A stretch of DNA of 64,000 nucleotides from Cylindrospermum stagnale PCC 7417 (GCF_000317535.1 NC_019757.1:1215001-1279000), one strand, 5' to 3'. Positions 28,725 to 38,258 are shown, counted from the first letter of the stretch. Translations and numbers: made by a program. Notes: generated from the letters alone by a model not told the origin.

Positions 28725-30023
28725 TTACAGGCTAGACAGTACATCCCGTGCAACTGCTAAAGTCTGCTCAATATCTTCCTCAGTGTGTGCCAAGGAGGAA
28801 AATCCAGCCTCAAACTGAGATGGTGCTAAGTAAATACCGCGCTCTAACATGCCGCGATGGAAGCGCCCAAACTTAGCTGTATCAGATTTTTTGGCATCCT
28901 CGTAGTTATGGACTGGTCCTGAGGTGAAAAATAAGCCAAACATAGCACTGATGTGACCACCACAAGCCGCATGACCAGTGTCTTTGGCAATTTGCACCAA
29001 GCCTGCTGCTAATTTCTGCGTAATCCGCTCTAAGTACTCGTAAGTACCAGGTTTTTGCAGCAATTCCAGAGTTTTAATCCCAGCAGTCATTGCTAGAGGA
29101 TTACCAGAAAGAGTCCCAGCTTGATATACAGGGCCTGCGGGGGCAACCATTGACATGATTTCGCGGCGGCCACCATAAGCACCCACTGGCAAACCACCAC
29201 CAATAATCTTACCCAAAGTAGTCAAATCGGGGGTGACGCCAAATTTCTCTTGAGCGCCACCGTAGGCAATACGGAAGCCTGTCATTACTTCGTCAAACAC
29301 TAACAAAGCGCCGTGTTCGTGGGTAAGTTCCCGTAATCCTTCTAGGAAACCAGCATCGGGAGTAATAAACCCAGCATTGCCGACAACTGGTTCGAGAATC
29401 ACACCGGCAATTTCGTCGCGGTTTTCTGCAAATAAGGCTTTAACTGCTTCTAGGTCATTGAAAGGCGCGGTTAGAGTATCGCTAGTTGCTGCTTTCGGTA
29501 CTCCTGGCGAGTCGGGTAAGCCGAGTGTAGCCACACCAGAACCTGCCTTGACGAGGAACATATCAGCGTGTCCGTGGTAGCAACCTTCAAACTTGATGAT
29601 TTTATCCCGGTTGGTGAAGGCTCGCATCAGCCGCAACACTGCCATACAAGCTTCTGTACCAGAGTTGACAAATCTGACCATTTCGATGCTAGGAACGGCA
29701 TCAATGACCATTTCTGCCAAGACATTTTCTAGGAATGAGGGAGCACCAAAGCTGGTGCCCTTGGACAAGGCTGTATGCAGCGCCGCGATCACTTCTGGAT
29801 GAGCATGACCGCAAATGGCTGGACCCCAAGTGCCGACATAGTCAATGTATTGGTTGCCATCTACATCCCAAATGTATGCACCGTTAACGCGCTCGAAAAC
29901 AATCGGTTGTCCGCCGACCGATTTGAAGGCGCGAACTGGAGAACTGACTCCTCCTGGCATCAGGTTTTGGGCAGCGGCGAAGATTTCTTGTGATTTTGTG
30001 GTTTTAATTGTGGTATTTACCAA
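28725..30023 (-). CDS. hemL: Glutamate-1-semialdehyde 2,1-aminomutase
   Basis: A PLP enzyme of tetrapyrrole (chlorophyll/haem) synthesis that converts glutamate-1-semialdehyde into 5-aminolevulinate. It has 432 residues, the normal length. Conserved features are [18 protein letters not shown], the GCYHGHAD loop, [10 protein letters not shown] and the PLP Lys in [16 protein letters not shown]. Cytoplasmic and essential for photosynthetic growth. Transcribed alone on the minus strand. Confidence 0.97.
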   Translation of the reverse strand: MVNTTIKTTKSQEIFAAAQNLMPGGVSSPVRAFKSVGGQPIVFERVNGAYIWDVDGNQYIDYVGTWGPAICGHAHPEVIAALHTALSKGTSFGAPSFLENVLAEMVIDAVPSIEMVRFVNSGTEACMAVLRLMRAFTNRDKIIKFEGCYHGHADMFLVKAGSGVATLGLPDSPGVPKAATSDTLTAPFNDLEAVKALFAENRDEIAGVILEPVVGNAGFITPDAGFLEGLRELTHEHGALLVFDEVMTGFRIAYGGAQEKFGVTPDLTTLGKIIGGGLPVGAYGGRREIMSMVAPAGPVYQAGTLSGNPLAMTAGIKTLELLQKPGTYEYLERITQKLAAGLVQIAKDTGHAACGGHISAMFGLFFTSGPVHNYEDAKKSDTAKFGRFHRGMLERGIYLAPSQFEAGFSSLAHTEEDIEQTLAVARDVLSSL

Positions 30024-30134
30024 TTTGCTCTCTCCTAGCAGCGGGAAATAAAAAAGCTCTATCTCAGGATAGGGTGAAAAGCTGCTGAGATTTTCTATCC
30101 TAGTGGAATTAGACGCACCAAAAAAATAACAATT

Positions 30135-30345
30135 ATGATTTCATATAAGTCGAATAAAGACTTGCCTTTAGACATTCGGATTCGATTATCTGAGGCATCC
30201 CAAGAGCTTTACCGGGCAGCTTTTAACTCGGCGATTCATTGGTATGGTGAAGCAGCTAAAGCTCACAAAGTCGCCTTGAGTGCTGTGAAGATGCAGTCCG
30301 CTATGGAGAGAAATGCTCTGGTTTAGGGGCCAAGCAAAAAGTTGT
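30135..30345 (+). pseudogene. ChaB-like protein with a probable frameshift
   Basis: The ORF reads [20 protein letters not shown]...LYRAAFNSAIHWYGEAAKAH...ALSAVKMQ, matching the ChaB (putative cation transport regulator) fold of about 75 residues. After KMQ at about 30297 the frame changes to SAMERNALV and stops. A one-base shift instead continues RYGEKCSG, more like a ChaB tail. It is therefore probably a frameshifted gene. It could still be a short functional variant, because most of the domain is present. Confidence 0.5.
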
Positions 30346-30428
30346 ATGGCCAAAAATGTACCAGTTGCTCGATGCGGAATGGTATCTTGAGTCCATAAAT
30401 CATTCTCAAAGCGAGCAAATTAGCCTGT

Positions 30429-31079
30429 ATGTCTTCTTCCGATCTGCATTCACTGCATCACGCCATCCCTGTTGAGAAAATCCGCTACGATCAACAGGGT
30501 CTAGTGCCGGCAATTGTCCAAGATTATCTAGATGGCACGGTCTTGATGATGGCATGGATGAATCGGGATTCGCTACAACAGACTTTGACAACAGGAGAAA
30601 CTTGGTTTTGGAGTCGTTCGCGTCAGGAGTTGTGGCACAAAGGGGCGACTTCTGGGCATATTCAGAAAGTCCAGAGCATACGTTATGACTGTGACAGCGA
30701 TGCGTTACTCATTGGAGTAGAACAGTTAGGAGATATCGCCTGCCACACTGGTGAGCGCAGTTGTTTTCATCAAGTAGAAGGAAAAATTGCCCCACCACCA
30801 GGGGATACATTGTCCCAGTTGTTTGAGGTAATATGCGATCGCCGCGACCACCCGAATGAAAGTTCTTACACCTGTAAATTATTCGCCGGTGGTGACAATA
30901 AGATTTTGAAAAAGATCGGTGAGGAAAGCGCTGAGGTGGTAATGGCGTTTAAAGATGATGAGGAAGAGGCGATCGCATCTGAAGTGGCAGATTTGCTATA
31001 TCATACCCTCGTAGCCTTAGCCCACCATCAAGTTGACTTAAAATCGGTGTACCGCAAGTTGCAAGAACGTCGTCGATAA
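30429..31079 (+). CDS. hisIE: Bifunctional phosphoribosyl-AMP cyclohydrolase/phosphoribosyl-ATP pyrophosphatase
   Basis: Catalyses steps two and three of histidine synthesis. The N-terminal HisI half (about residues 1-120) has [26 protein letters not shown], the metal-binding DCDSDALL and a Cys in HTGERSCF. The C-terminal HisE half has [13 protein letters not shown] and [13 protein letters not shown], the MazG-like helices. Its 216 residues are typical for the fused form. ATG 30429 fits. No other his gene is adjacent, as is usual in cyanobacteria. Confidence 0.96.
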   Translation: MSSSDLHSLHHAIPVEKIRYDQQGLVPAIVQDYLDGTVLMMAWMNRDSLQQTLTTGETWFWSRSRQELWHKGATSGHIQKVQSIRYDCDSDALLIGVEQLGDIACHTGERSCFHQVEGKIAPPPGDTLSQLFEVICDRRDHPNESSYTCKLFAGGDNKILKKIGEESAEVVMAFKDDEEEAIASEVADLLYHTLVALAHHQVDLKSVYRKLQERRR

Positions 31080-31852
31080 CGGCGAAACTTGTCAGCCAAT
31101 TCGCTATCATGGCAAATTAAGCGGCTGTCAGAAATAGGTCTGACGCCAAATTGACGCGAAACCCTTGATTTACCACAGGGGCAGTTAATGAAATGCCCCT
31201 AAAGGGACTCTCACAGCAGTTTTCGATTGATTAGACCAGACTGTAGAGACGTTGTATGCAAAGTCTCTAGCAAACATGTATTCCATTCACATTCCCAGCG
31301 CCGTAAGGCTACGATGCCTTAATATCCTGATCTCTTAGGTTGTGGGGATGTATCACGCTTACACGCTTTGCGCTTAGATATCAGCAAAATATTGTGTTTT
31401 TGTAATTCTTATCATTAGCTGAACTTTTCCTTACTCATTCCACAGAGTTTCCACAAGGATTTTATTAGTTTTCCACAGATGGTCTACGAACAAATAGGCT
31501 CTTGCCAGCTTATTGGGGATTTAACACTTGCAAAGTTCAGGAACTTCAGTACCTGAGTTTTTGTTAAGCAAAGTAACAATAAACCGCCTCTAAGCCTGAT
31601 TATTTCGTAAACATTTATTTTTGCTCTAGTTGTTTTTAACATTTCGCAGCATTGACAAACCTACCCCCTGATAGCGCACAATGATTCGGCTTGCTTTTAT
31701 AGTCCGTTCAACCGTCAGCATCAACTGTGTAAAATTACCTCAGATGAAGGGTGCAGATTGTCGGGCAGACGAAGGACTGTGTGAGTTAGCCCAAGACTGC
31801 CTCACCGCAAGCAACTTGTCCCTCTTGATTGCCCTCTGAGAAGGAAAATCTT
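31080..31852. other. Long spacer with DnaA-box-like cluster and a degenerate palindrome
   Basis: Three TTCCACA-type boxes occur on one strand within 42 bp: CATTCCACA (31436), GTTTCCACA (31447) and an exact TTTTCCACA (31469). At 31243-31270 is an imperfect copy of the 28-bp palindrome found perfectly at 60176-60203. No ORF is supported. The final 120 bp, GC-richer and structured, forms the 5' leader of the DUF2811 gene. Confidence 0.45.
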
Positions 31853-32050
31853 ATGAACGCAACAGTTAACATCTTTACAGAAATTCCCGAAACACTCCAC
31901 GAATCCCTAAAAAACTATTTAGAGACACATCCCGATTGGGATCAAACCAGAGTATTGACAGCAGCGCTATCGCTGTTTTTGCTGCAAAATGGAGATAGCG
32001 ATCGCCGCGCTGCCCGCGTCTATCTAGAAACTTTGTTCCATAACTGCTAA
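31853..32050 (+). CDS. DUF2811 small protein
   Basis: A 65-residue protein, MNATVNIFTEIPETLHESL then NYLETHPDWDQTRV and ALSLFLLQNG, matching the cyanobacterial DUF2811 family of unknown function. The length is usual. ATG 31853 is preceded by GAGAAGGAAAA, a good ribosome site; the in-frame TTG 24 bp earlier is unlikely. A long leader with several possible hairpins precedes it. Confidence 0.75.
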   Translation: MNATVNIFTEIPETLHESLKNYLETHPDWDQTRVLTAALSLFLLQNGDSDRRAARVYLETLFHNC

Positions 32051-32054
32051 TTAA

Positions 32055-32110
32055 CATCCTCCCACTGCCAAAGGACGTACCGCGATGGCGGAGGATTCCG
32101 AGAATCACTT
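32055..32110 (-). mobile_element. Remnant of an IS200/IS605-type right end
   Basis: On the minus strand the order CCGCCATCGCGGTAC...TTTGGCAGTGGGAGGATG parallels the right end of the IS605-type element at 38160-38200 (CCCCCACTATAATCGGTAC...TTTAGTGGTGGGAGATG). No transposase remains. It sits just upstream of the EF-Tu-like ORF and may have replaced that gene's original 5' end. Confidence 0.4.
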
Positions 32111-32174
32111 CTTAGGCTTCCTCTTCCCACGCACTGGCTTACTTTGATGAGGAAACCACCGTGCAGCAGTAGGC

Positions 32175-32474
32175 TTGTTGCTTGTCCTCATCAGAAAATT
32201 AGCCCAAATATATGATATTGAAACTGAAGTTAACTTGATTTCGACTGAATTAGGCGGTCGAAAGAGTCCTGTAAGTAGCGGGTTGCGTCCAGAATTTCGT
32301 TATGACGATCAAAATTGGATTGCCACATTATTCACAGATGAAGATGTTCATTTGGTATATCCTGGTCAAACAATTGTGGCCTATTTCGTCTCACTTAGCC
32401 CCCATCGTCATCTAGGTAAGCTTTATCCCGGCAAAGAGTTTACCCTTTCTAAACAATACTCAAAATTTGATTGA
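32175..32474 (+). CDS. Orphan EF-Tu domain III-like protein
   Basis: A 99-residue ORF. From about residue 17 it resembles the C-terminal beta-barrel of elongation factor Tu: VNLISTELGGRKSPVSSG, LRPEFRY, then VHLVYPGQTIVAYFVSL. GTPase and domain II are absent, so it is not a translation factor. No ATG is in frame; TTG 32175 lies next to IS-like sequence, suggesting the 5' end was altered. Short EF-Tu-barrel proteins occur in cyanobacteria without assigned function. Confidence 0.5.
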   Translation: MLLVLIRKLAQIYDIETEVNLISTELGGRKSPVSSGLRPEFRYDDQNWIATLFTDEDVHLVYPGQTIVAYFVSLSPHRHLGKLYPGKEFTLSKQYSKFD

Positions 32475-32653
32475 CAGGTAAGCGGACTAGAGACATTGCT
32501 AGCAACGTCGCTTCAATCTCCACCACCAGAGGACAGGCTAGATGCCTGTCCTAAAAATTTTGCTGCGTTTGTCCAAAACAGACTCTTGACTTCTAGGTAA
32601 ATTATGAGAAGCTAATAATTAGCTTATCTAAATATACGAAGTGCAGAGAACTC

Positions 32654-33508
32654 GTGACAAGACTTACGGGAAAACCAGACCTGTCAGAACAACTTGCTAA
32701 TACTCCTAGAGCGGTCATTTTGGAAACCCAGGGATTGACACGCCGCTTTGGCAAGGCGACCGCAGTTGATACCTTAAACATATCTGTAGAACAGGGTGAA
32801 GTGTTTGGCTTGCTCGGCCCCAATGGCGCGGGTAAAAGTACTGTGATTAAGATGTTGACCACCCTACTACCTCTCAGTGGGGGGAAAGCAACTCTAGCTG
32901 GCTATGATGTGACTCATCAATCCACTGCCGTCAGACGGGTTATCGGCTATGTGCCTCAAGCTCTTTCGGCTGATGGTAGCCTCACTGGTTATGAAAATCT
33001 TTTAATTTTTGCCAAGCTATATGAAATTCCTCGTAGCCGACGCGAGCGCTCTATCCGTGATGCTCTGACTTTTATGGGTTTGCAGGATGTAGCACATCGT
33101 TTGGTAAGAACTTACTCCGGTGGGATGATTCGCAAGTTGGAAATTGCCGAATCCATTATGCATCAACCCCAGATTTTGTTTCTAGACGAGCCAACCGTCG
33201 GATTAGATCCGATTGCTCGCACTCAGGTATGGACACTCGTCCAAGAACTCTGTGCGGAGTACGGTACAACTATATTTTTAACAACTCACTTTTTAGAAGA
33301 AGCCGATATTCTGTGTAACCGAGTGGCGATTATGCAGCAGGGTAAGGAGATGATCACAGGCACACCGACTGACTTAAAAGCCTCCTTAGGTAAGGCTCGC
33401 GCAACTTTGGACGATGTCTTTATTCACTACACAGGCGATCAATTAGCCTCAGGAGTCAGCTACCGTGAAACCGCAAGAACCAGACGTGATGCTCAACGGT
33501 TGGGCTAG
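32654..33508 (+). CDS. ABC-2 exporter ATP-binding protein (DrrA-like)
   Basis: A 284-residue ATPase of the daunorubicin-resistance/ABC-2 export type. Walker A is GPNGAGKST, the signature YSGGMIRKLEIAESI (GGM in place of GGQ, as in this subgroup) and Walker B ILFLDEPTVGLD, with switch His in LTTHFLEEAD. GTG 32654 is the first start. The permease gene overlaps its 3' end by 44 bp in another frame, so the two subunits are coupled. Substrate unknown; drug or lipid export is typical. Confidence 0.9.
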   Translation: MTRLTGKPDLSEQLANTPRAVILETQGLTRRFGKATAVDTLNISVEQGEVFGLLGPNGAGKSTVIKMLTTLLPLSGGKATLAGYDVTHQSTAVRRVIGYVPQALSADGSLTGYENLLIFAKLYEIPRSRRERSIRDALTFMGLQDVAHRLVRTYSGGMIRKLEIAESIMHQPQILFLDEPTVGLDPIARTQVWTLVQELCAEYGTTIFLTTHFLEEADILCNRVAIMQQGKEMITGTPTDLKASLGKARATLDDVFIHYTGDQLASGVSYRETARTRRDAQRLG

Positions 33509-34319
33509 AGCCAGTCATCCCCGCCGACCTAATCTGATCTCTGCAATTAATGAACTAATTACGAAAACCCTCGTAATTACTGAACTGGAAGTGCGGAAAC
33601 TCCGGCACGATCCTACTGATTTAGTGATTCGAGCTGTGCAACCGGCGTTATGGCTGCTGATTTTTGGGCAAGTGTTCTCTCAAACTCGGGCAATTCCTAC
33701 AGGGAACTTACCCTATTTAGACTTTATGTCTGCTGGCATTCTGGCTCAGAGTGTGCTGTTTGTGGCAATTTTCACTGGCGGGATGACGCTGATTTGGGAG
33801 CGAGATTTAGGGGTGGTGCATAAATTCCTGGCTAGTCCTACACCCCGTGCAGCAATGGTGTTGGGCAAATCCCTAGCCTGTGGAATCCGGTGCTTATCAC
33901 AGGTATTGATCATTTACGCATTGGCTCTGCTGTTAGGTGTAAAACTAAATCTCCATCCTGTAGCGATGATCAAAGTGCTACTGATTGTAATTTTAGGGGC
34001 GGGTTGTTTTTGTACTTTTTCTTTAATCATTGGCTGTTTGGTAAAAACCCGAGAACGGATGACGGGAATTGGGCAACTATTAACTATGCCGTTATTTTTT
34101 GCCAGCAATGCCATTTATCCGATTTCACTAATGCCCAACTGGTTAAAATATCTTTCCCACTTGAATCCCTTAACTTATGAGGTGGATGCTTTACGGGGGA
34201 CGATGCTAGCGAATGGCACTAGTATCTATGGCTTTGGTTTAGACTGTGCAATTCTCTTGTTAACATTAGTAGGCTTGACCCTCATCTGTGGAAAACTTTA
34301 TCCACGGGTGGCAATGTAA
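33465..34319 (+). CDS. ABC-2 exporter permease (DrrB-like)
   Basis: A 284-residue membrane subunit with about six helices, matching the ABC-2 family. Family cues are the RHDPTDLVIRAVQPALWLL entry, the FMSAGILAQSVLFVA segment and the GIGQLLTMPLFFASNAIYP signature helix. The GTG start lies inside the ATPase gene. Followed immediately by a MarR regulator and an MFS exporter, forming a four-gene efflux group. Confidence 0.88.
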   Translation: MKPQEPDVMLNGWARASHPRRPNLISAINELITKTLVITELEVRKLRHDPTDLVIRAVQPALWLLIFGQVFSQTRAIPTGNLPYLDFMSAGILAQSVLFVAIFTGGMTLIWERDLGVVHKFLASPTPRAAMVLGKSLACGIRCLSQVLIIYALALLLGVKLNLHPVAMIKVLLIVILGAGCFCTFSLIIGCLVKTRERMTGIGQLLTMPLFFASNAIYPISLMPNWLKYLSHLNPLTYEVDALRGTMLANGTSIYGFGLDCAILLLTLVGLTLICGKLYPRVAM

Positions 34320-34338
34320 TCAGGAGCATAACTATCTC

Positions 34339-34812
34339 ATGAAGCTCGGTAAACCCTCTCAAGGTGCAACTTCCTCTGAATGTGCCACCAGAGTAATGGA
34401 TACAATTCCATTGATCATGCGATTTATCCGTGGGGATATGCGAGCTCACAGTGCTGCTTCTTTATCTATACCTCAGTTGCGATCGCTTGCTTTTCTCAAC
34501 CGCAATCCAGGTGCTTCTCTTTCTGACTTGGCAGAGCATCTGGGTGTGACTTGTGCCACGGCATCAAGCACCACAGAACGGCTAGTACAACGCAACTTTG
34601 TCCAACGCTGTGATCATCCCCAAGAGCGACGGCGGGTGGTTCTCAGTCTCACAGACGAGGGAAAATATCATCTTCAACAATCCCTCGATCAAACTCGCGC
34701 TCATATTGCAGACTTGCTCCAAGGTCTGACACCAGAGCAGGTTTCACAAATTGAAGAAGTATTGGCTTTACTAAAAAATGTCTTCGAGCAAACGGAACTC
34801 AAAGCTCCCTAA
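34339..34812 (+). CDS. MarR-family transcriptional regulator
   Basis: A winged-helix regulator of about 157 residues. The recognition region is visible in LSDLAEHLGVTCATASSTTERLVQRNFV and the wing in HPQERRRVVLSLTDEG. ATG 34339 is preceded by AGGAG; an in-frame GTG at 34288 lies inside the upstream permease gene. MarR proteins usually repress adjacent efflux genes and release DNA when bound by phenolic ligands. It sits between two efflux systems and overlaps the MFS gene by 35 bp, so it likely controls this operon. Confidence 0.9.
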   Translation: MKLGKPSQGATSSECATRVMDTIPLIMRFIRGDMRAHSAASLSIPQLRSLAFLNRNPGASLSDLAEHLGVTCATASSTTERLVQRNFVQRCDHPQERRRVVLSLTDEGKYHLQQSLDQTRAHIADLLQGLTPEQVSQIEEVLALLKNVFEQTELKAP

Positions 34813-36046
34813 TACTCAGGTTGCAAAACACGATGCCTTTGCAGCCTTGAGGTTTCCAGACTATCGACTATTTATTATCGGGCGTGTACTCCTGTTTACG
34901 GGGTTCCAAATCAGAAATATTGCCGTGGGCTGGGAATTGTATGAGCGCACGGGTTCAGCACTGGTTCTAGGTGGTGTGGGTCTGGTGCAGGTGATCCCAA
35001 TCATTGCTCTCACCTTATTTGCTGGTCATCTAGCAGATAAATACGATCGCAAACGCATCATGATGTTCACGGTATTGATATCGGGTCTATCTTCCCTAGG
35101 GTTGGCATTCTTCTCTTACATCCAAGCACCAATTTATCTGGTGTACGCTTGTTTGCTGGTAACGGGTGCAGCTAGAGCATTTAATAAACCTGCCAGTGAT
35201 TCTATTTTGTGGCAGTTGATACCTAAGAGTGCTTTTACAAGTGCTGCCACTTGGAATAGTAGCAGCTTTCAAATTGCCGCCATCACTGGGCCTGCTTTGG
35301 GAGGATTAGCGATCGCCTATTTAGGTAGTGCCACAGGAGTATATTTACTAGCATCTTTGGCAGCGCTGCTATCTTTTCTTTCTATCTTGATGATCGCTGA
35401 CCAAAAAACTATTCGTTCCACAGAGCCAATTTCTATCAAGGCTTTAGCTGCTGGTGCTGAATTTGTCTGGCAAAATCAGTTGATTTTCGCAGCGATTACC
35501 TTAGATTTATTTGCCGTCTTGTTAGGGGGTGCAACAGCGCTGTTACCCATATTTGCCAAGGATATTTTGCACGTCGGCCCGGTGGAGTTGGGATATTTAC
35601 AAGCAGCTCCCTCTATTGGCGCACTAATTGTGGCATTTGTCATGGCATACCTGCCGCCCTTACGCAAAGCCGGACTTGCCTTACTTTGGGCTGTGGTAGG
35701 CTTCGGTGTGGTAACAATTATCTTTGGGCTTTCCCGTTGGTTTTGGCTGTCACTGCTGATGTTGGTGCTGAGTGGCGCACTTGATAATATTAGCGTGATC
35801 GTTCGCAATACCTTGGTGCAAATCAAGACTCCCGATAATTTACGCGGTCGGGTTGCTGCCATCAATGGTGTATTTATTAGTACGTCAAATGAGTTAGGCG
35901 GCTTTGAGTCAGGCTTGGCTGCGGCTTTGTTCGGCCCGGTAGCTGCTGTTGTTGGTGGGGGAATTGGGACGATTTTGGTAGTAGTGGCAGTGGCTTCGAT
36001 TTGGTCAGGGATTCGCAATTTAGGGGCGTTGCATGAGATGGAGTAA
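34778..36046 (+). CDS. MFS transporter (EntS-like exporter)
   Basis: A 422-residue major facilitator protein with about 12 predicted helices. The loop 2-3 signature is GHLADKYDRKRIM, and the EntS/enterobactin-exporter subgroup features FRIGRVLL-like and GALDNISVIVRNTLVQ are visible. Its start overlaps the marR gene in a different frame. The last gene of the efflux group. Substrate unknown; siderophore or drug export is typical. Confidence 0.9.
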   Translation: MSSSKRNSKLPNTQVAKHDAFAALRFPDYRLFIIGRVLLFTGFQIRNIAVGWELYERTGSALVLGGVGLVQVIPIIALTLFAGHLADKYDRKRIMMFTVLISGLSSLGLAFFSYIQAPIYLVYACLLVTGAARAFNKPASDSILWQLIPKSAFTSAATWNSSSFQIAAITGPALGGLAIAYLGSATGVYLLASLAALLSFLSILMIADQKTIRSTEPISIKALAAGAEFVWQNQLIFAAITLDLFAVLLGGATALLPIFAKDILHVGPVELGYLQAAPSIGALIVAFVMAYLPPLRKAGLALLWAVVGFGVVTIIFGLSRWFWLSLLMLVLSGALDNISVIVRNTLVQIKTPDNLRGRVAAINGVFISTSNELGGFESGLAAALFGPVAAVVGGGIGTILVVVAVASIWSGIRNLGALHEME

Positions 36047-36538
36047 AAGCGTAAGCATACCGCTGCGGGGAAGCAAGCTACTCGCAGCGTATCGTAGAGA
36101 AAACATCTCCACTACAAAAATTAACTTGACAGGTGTATTGTTATAGCAATTTTATTTATTCTAACCTAACACATAGCCTAAATTATACATAACAGCGATC
36201 ACTATTACAAAAATTAACTTGACAGTCGTACCATTCTCTGTGTAAGAACAATAAAAGATAACTTAATTAAAATTGCTCAAAAAACGGGAACATTTACGGT
36301 AGATAACGCTGTAAGATTCATGTCAAGATATTTTGACTGCAATAAACCAAATGGAGAGGGGTGAAAGCGTTCCCTTCGATGCAGATAAATAAAATCTGGC
36401 GAGAGAAAAATACTGGCGAAATAATCCGGTAAGTAACGCTTTTATCTACTTGTCTCTTAGCCAGGCTCTAGTACACCTGGTAGTAGTGATAGCGTCTCTC
36501 CAAGCCTTTATTTAATGCATCCGTTTTAGAGGTTTGCC
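36047..36538. repeat. Spacer with a 20-bp direct repeat and a dispersed repeat
   Basis: TACAAAAATTAACTTGACAG occurs exactly at 36113-36132 and 36206-36225. Each copy ends in a TTGACA-type -35 hexamer. A GC-rich small dispersed repeat (CCGCTGCGGGGAAGC) lies near 36060-36100. No ORF is supported. Confidence 0.5.
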
Positions 36539-37090
36539 GTGAAAGTTACTATTCGAGATAGCAAAATTCTGAAAACTATAGAACCCAATGTTCTAGAGAC
36601 ATATTTGAAAAGTAATGGCTGGCAGAAAAAAGGACATATTTATGATGGTGCTGGAGCTATTTGGAAATATAAAAAATATGCTGAAGGTGAATTTGAAATT
36701 TTACTGCCATTGAGGCAAAGTTTATATGATTATGCGGCCAGAATTATTGATGCTATCAAGATATTAGAAGAGGTAGAAAATCGCTCTCAAATTCATATTT
36801 TAAGTGAACTAATCACTACTTACCCCAATATTACCATTCAGGGTGTAGTCATGCAAATTCAAATGCCTAATCCAAATCAATTAAGGGGAGAAATTACCTT
36901 ATTAGGCGTTGTTGTGGATCAACTGCGGAAAATTCACACCGAACTAGCCGACTGTGATTATATCTTGGCTATTAAAGCTTATCAAGAACGTTCACCAGTA
37001 TTTTGTATAGGTGATTTAATAAAAAAAAATAATAGATTTATTCTAGAAAATCCCCGGCAATTTAGCCTAGACAAACTCGCCAATACTTAA
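36539..37090 (+). CDS. Hypothetical protein
   Basis: A 183-residue soluble protein from GTG 36539. I do not recognise a family. It begins KVTIRDSKILKTIEPNVLETYL and is rich in mixed alpha/beta segments (WKYKKYAEGEFEILLPLR), with a repeated hydrophobic-charged pattern after residue 80. No signal peptide or membrane helix is seen. Phage or toxin-antitoxin relatives are possible given the flanking mobile debris, but there is no positive evidence. Confidence 0.6.
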   Translation: MKVTIRDSKILKTIEPNVLETYLKSNGWQKKGHIYDGAGAIWKYKKYAEGEFEILLPLRQSLYDYAARIIDAIKILEEVENRSQIHILSELITTYPNITIQGVVMQIQMPNPNQLRGEITLLGVVVDQLRKIHTELADCDYILAIKAYQERSPVFCIGDLIKKNNRFILENPRQFSLDKLANT

Positions 37091-37145
37091 TGTTATTTCT
37101 GTGGGGAGAAGCATGAAAGTTATCACCCCACAATTTTTGCTAATT

Positions 37146-37530
37146 CTACTGATGTCCTAAGATGGGATGGGGTTTGTAGGGTGATTCTAGCAACTGGCGC
37201 TCATCATCAGAAAGCAGCAAATCCACTGCCTCAACAGCATCTTTGAGATGTTCTATCTTACTAGCACCGATGATGGGAGCAGTTACACCTGGTTGCTGCA
37301 ATAGCCAAGCTAGGGCAATTTGTGCTGGTTTCACACCACGTTTTTGGGCTAATTCCACAACGCGATCAACTATTTGAAAATCCGACTCTTGGTAGTAGAG
37401 ATTATGAGCAAATTCATCGGTTTTAGCCCGCACGGTTTCGCCGAAGCCTTCTTTTTGCCGATTTCCAGCCAGAAAACCCCGCGCTAGTGGACTCCAGGGA
37501 ATGATGCCAATTCCTTGATCTAGAGATATT
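37146..37530 (-). pseudogene. Aldo/keto reductase, 3' fragment
   Basis: The minus strand encodes the C-terminal 40 percent of an aldo/keto reductase: [39 protein letters not shown], then PIIGASKIEHLKDAV. The N-terminal part with the catalytic Asp-Tyr-Lys is missing. At about 37530 the sequence changes into a tnpB fragment on the other strand, and the missing part is not found beyond it. A dead gene, cut by insertion followed by deletion. Confidence 0.8.
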
Positions 37531-38200
37531 TGATCCCGAATCGATTGTTGGGATCGACTTGGGCTTAAAAGAGTTTCTGACTGACTCTCAGGGAATAGCT
37601 GTTCCTATCCCTCAGCATTACCGCAAATCTCAGAAACGATTAAAGGTTATTCAAAAACGTGTATCACGTCGGAGAAAAGGAAGTAACCGCCGCAAAAAAG
37701 CAATTAGCCAAGTGGCAAAACACCATAAAAAAATAGCTGATCAGCGAAAAGATTTCCACTTTAAAACAGCTAGCAAACTCCTGAAAAAATATGATGTTGT
37801 CGTTCACGAAGATTTAAATATTAAAGGTCTTTCTCGTTCTATGCTAGCCAAATCTGTGCATGATGCCGGATGGGGTAGTTTCTTATCAATACTAACAACC
37901 AAAGCCGTTCGCGTAGCGTGCCGGAGGCATAAATGCTGGGTTGATGGTAATTGCTGTGAATCCATCGGGTACATCACTTGACTGTTCTAGCTGTGGGGTG
38001 AAAGTTACAAAAGCGCTGCACATCCGTCAGCATATTTGCAGTTGTGGATGTAATTTGGATCGAGATCATAATGCGGCGCTCAACATATTAAATAAGGCGG
38101 CAGGTCATTCCGTCTTTAAAGCCAAGAGTCTCCTCAGCAGTAGCTGGATTGTCTTGGAAGCCCCCACTATAATCGGTACTCCGATTTAGTGGTGGGAGAT
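37531..38200 (+). mobile_element. tnpB: IS200/IS605-type element with a broken tnpB
   Basis: Starting mid-gene, the frame reads [11 protein letters not shown] (first RuvC Asp), [30 protein letters not shown] (catalytic Glu) and then is broken at 37906. The following frame resumes [18 protein letters not shown]...CSCGCNLDRDHNAALNI (zinc finger and last Asp). The N-terminal third is missing and no tnpA is present. The right end has the usual imperfect hairpin (38160-38198). Inactive for protein, though the end structures typical of guide RNAs remain. Confidence 0.85.
37906..37931. repeat. Small dispersed repeat inserted in tnpB
   Basis: A GC-rich segment containing TTCGCGTAGCGTGCCGGAGG, of the kind found throughout Nostoc genomes, sits exactly where the tnpB frame breaks. 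Removing it would join ...TTKA to [13 protein letters not shown]. Its length is not a multiple of three, so it causes the frameshift. Confidence 0.75.
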
Positions 38201-38258
38201 GTCACCAAGATTGACGTATTTCATAATTCAAAAAGGAGAAAATCCAGTCTCTAGATTT

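Noticed and set aside
35476-36018. A 180-codon open frame antisense to the MFS transporter gene
   Set aside because: It is the shadow of a strong gene, has biased Thr/Pro/Ala composition and no domain; the plus-strand MFS protein explains the sequence.
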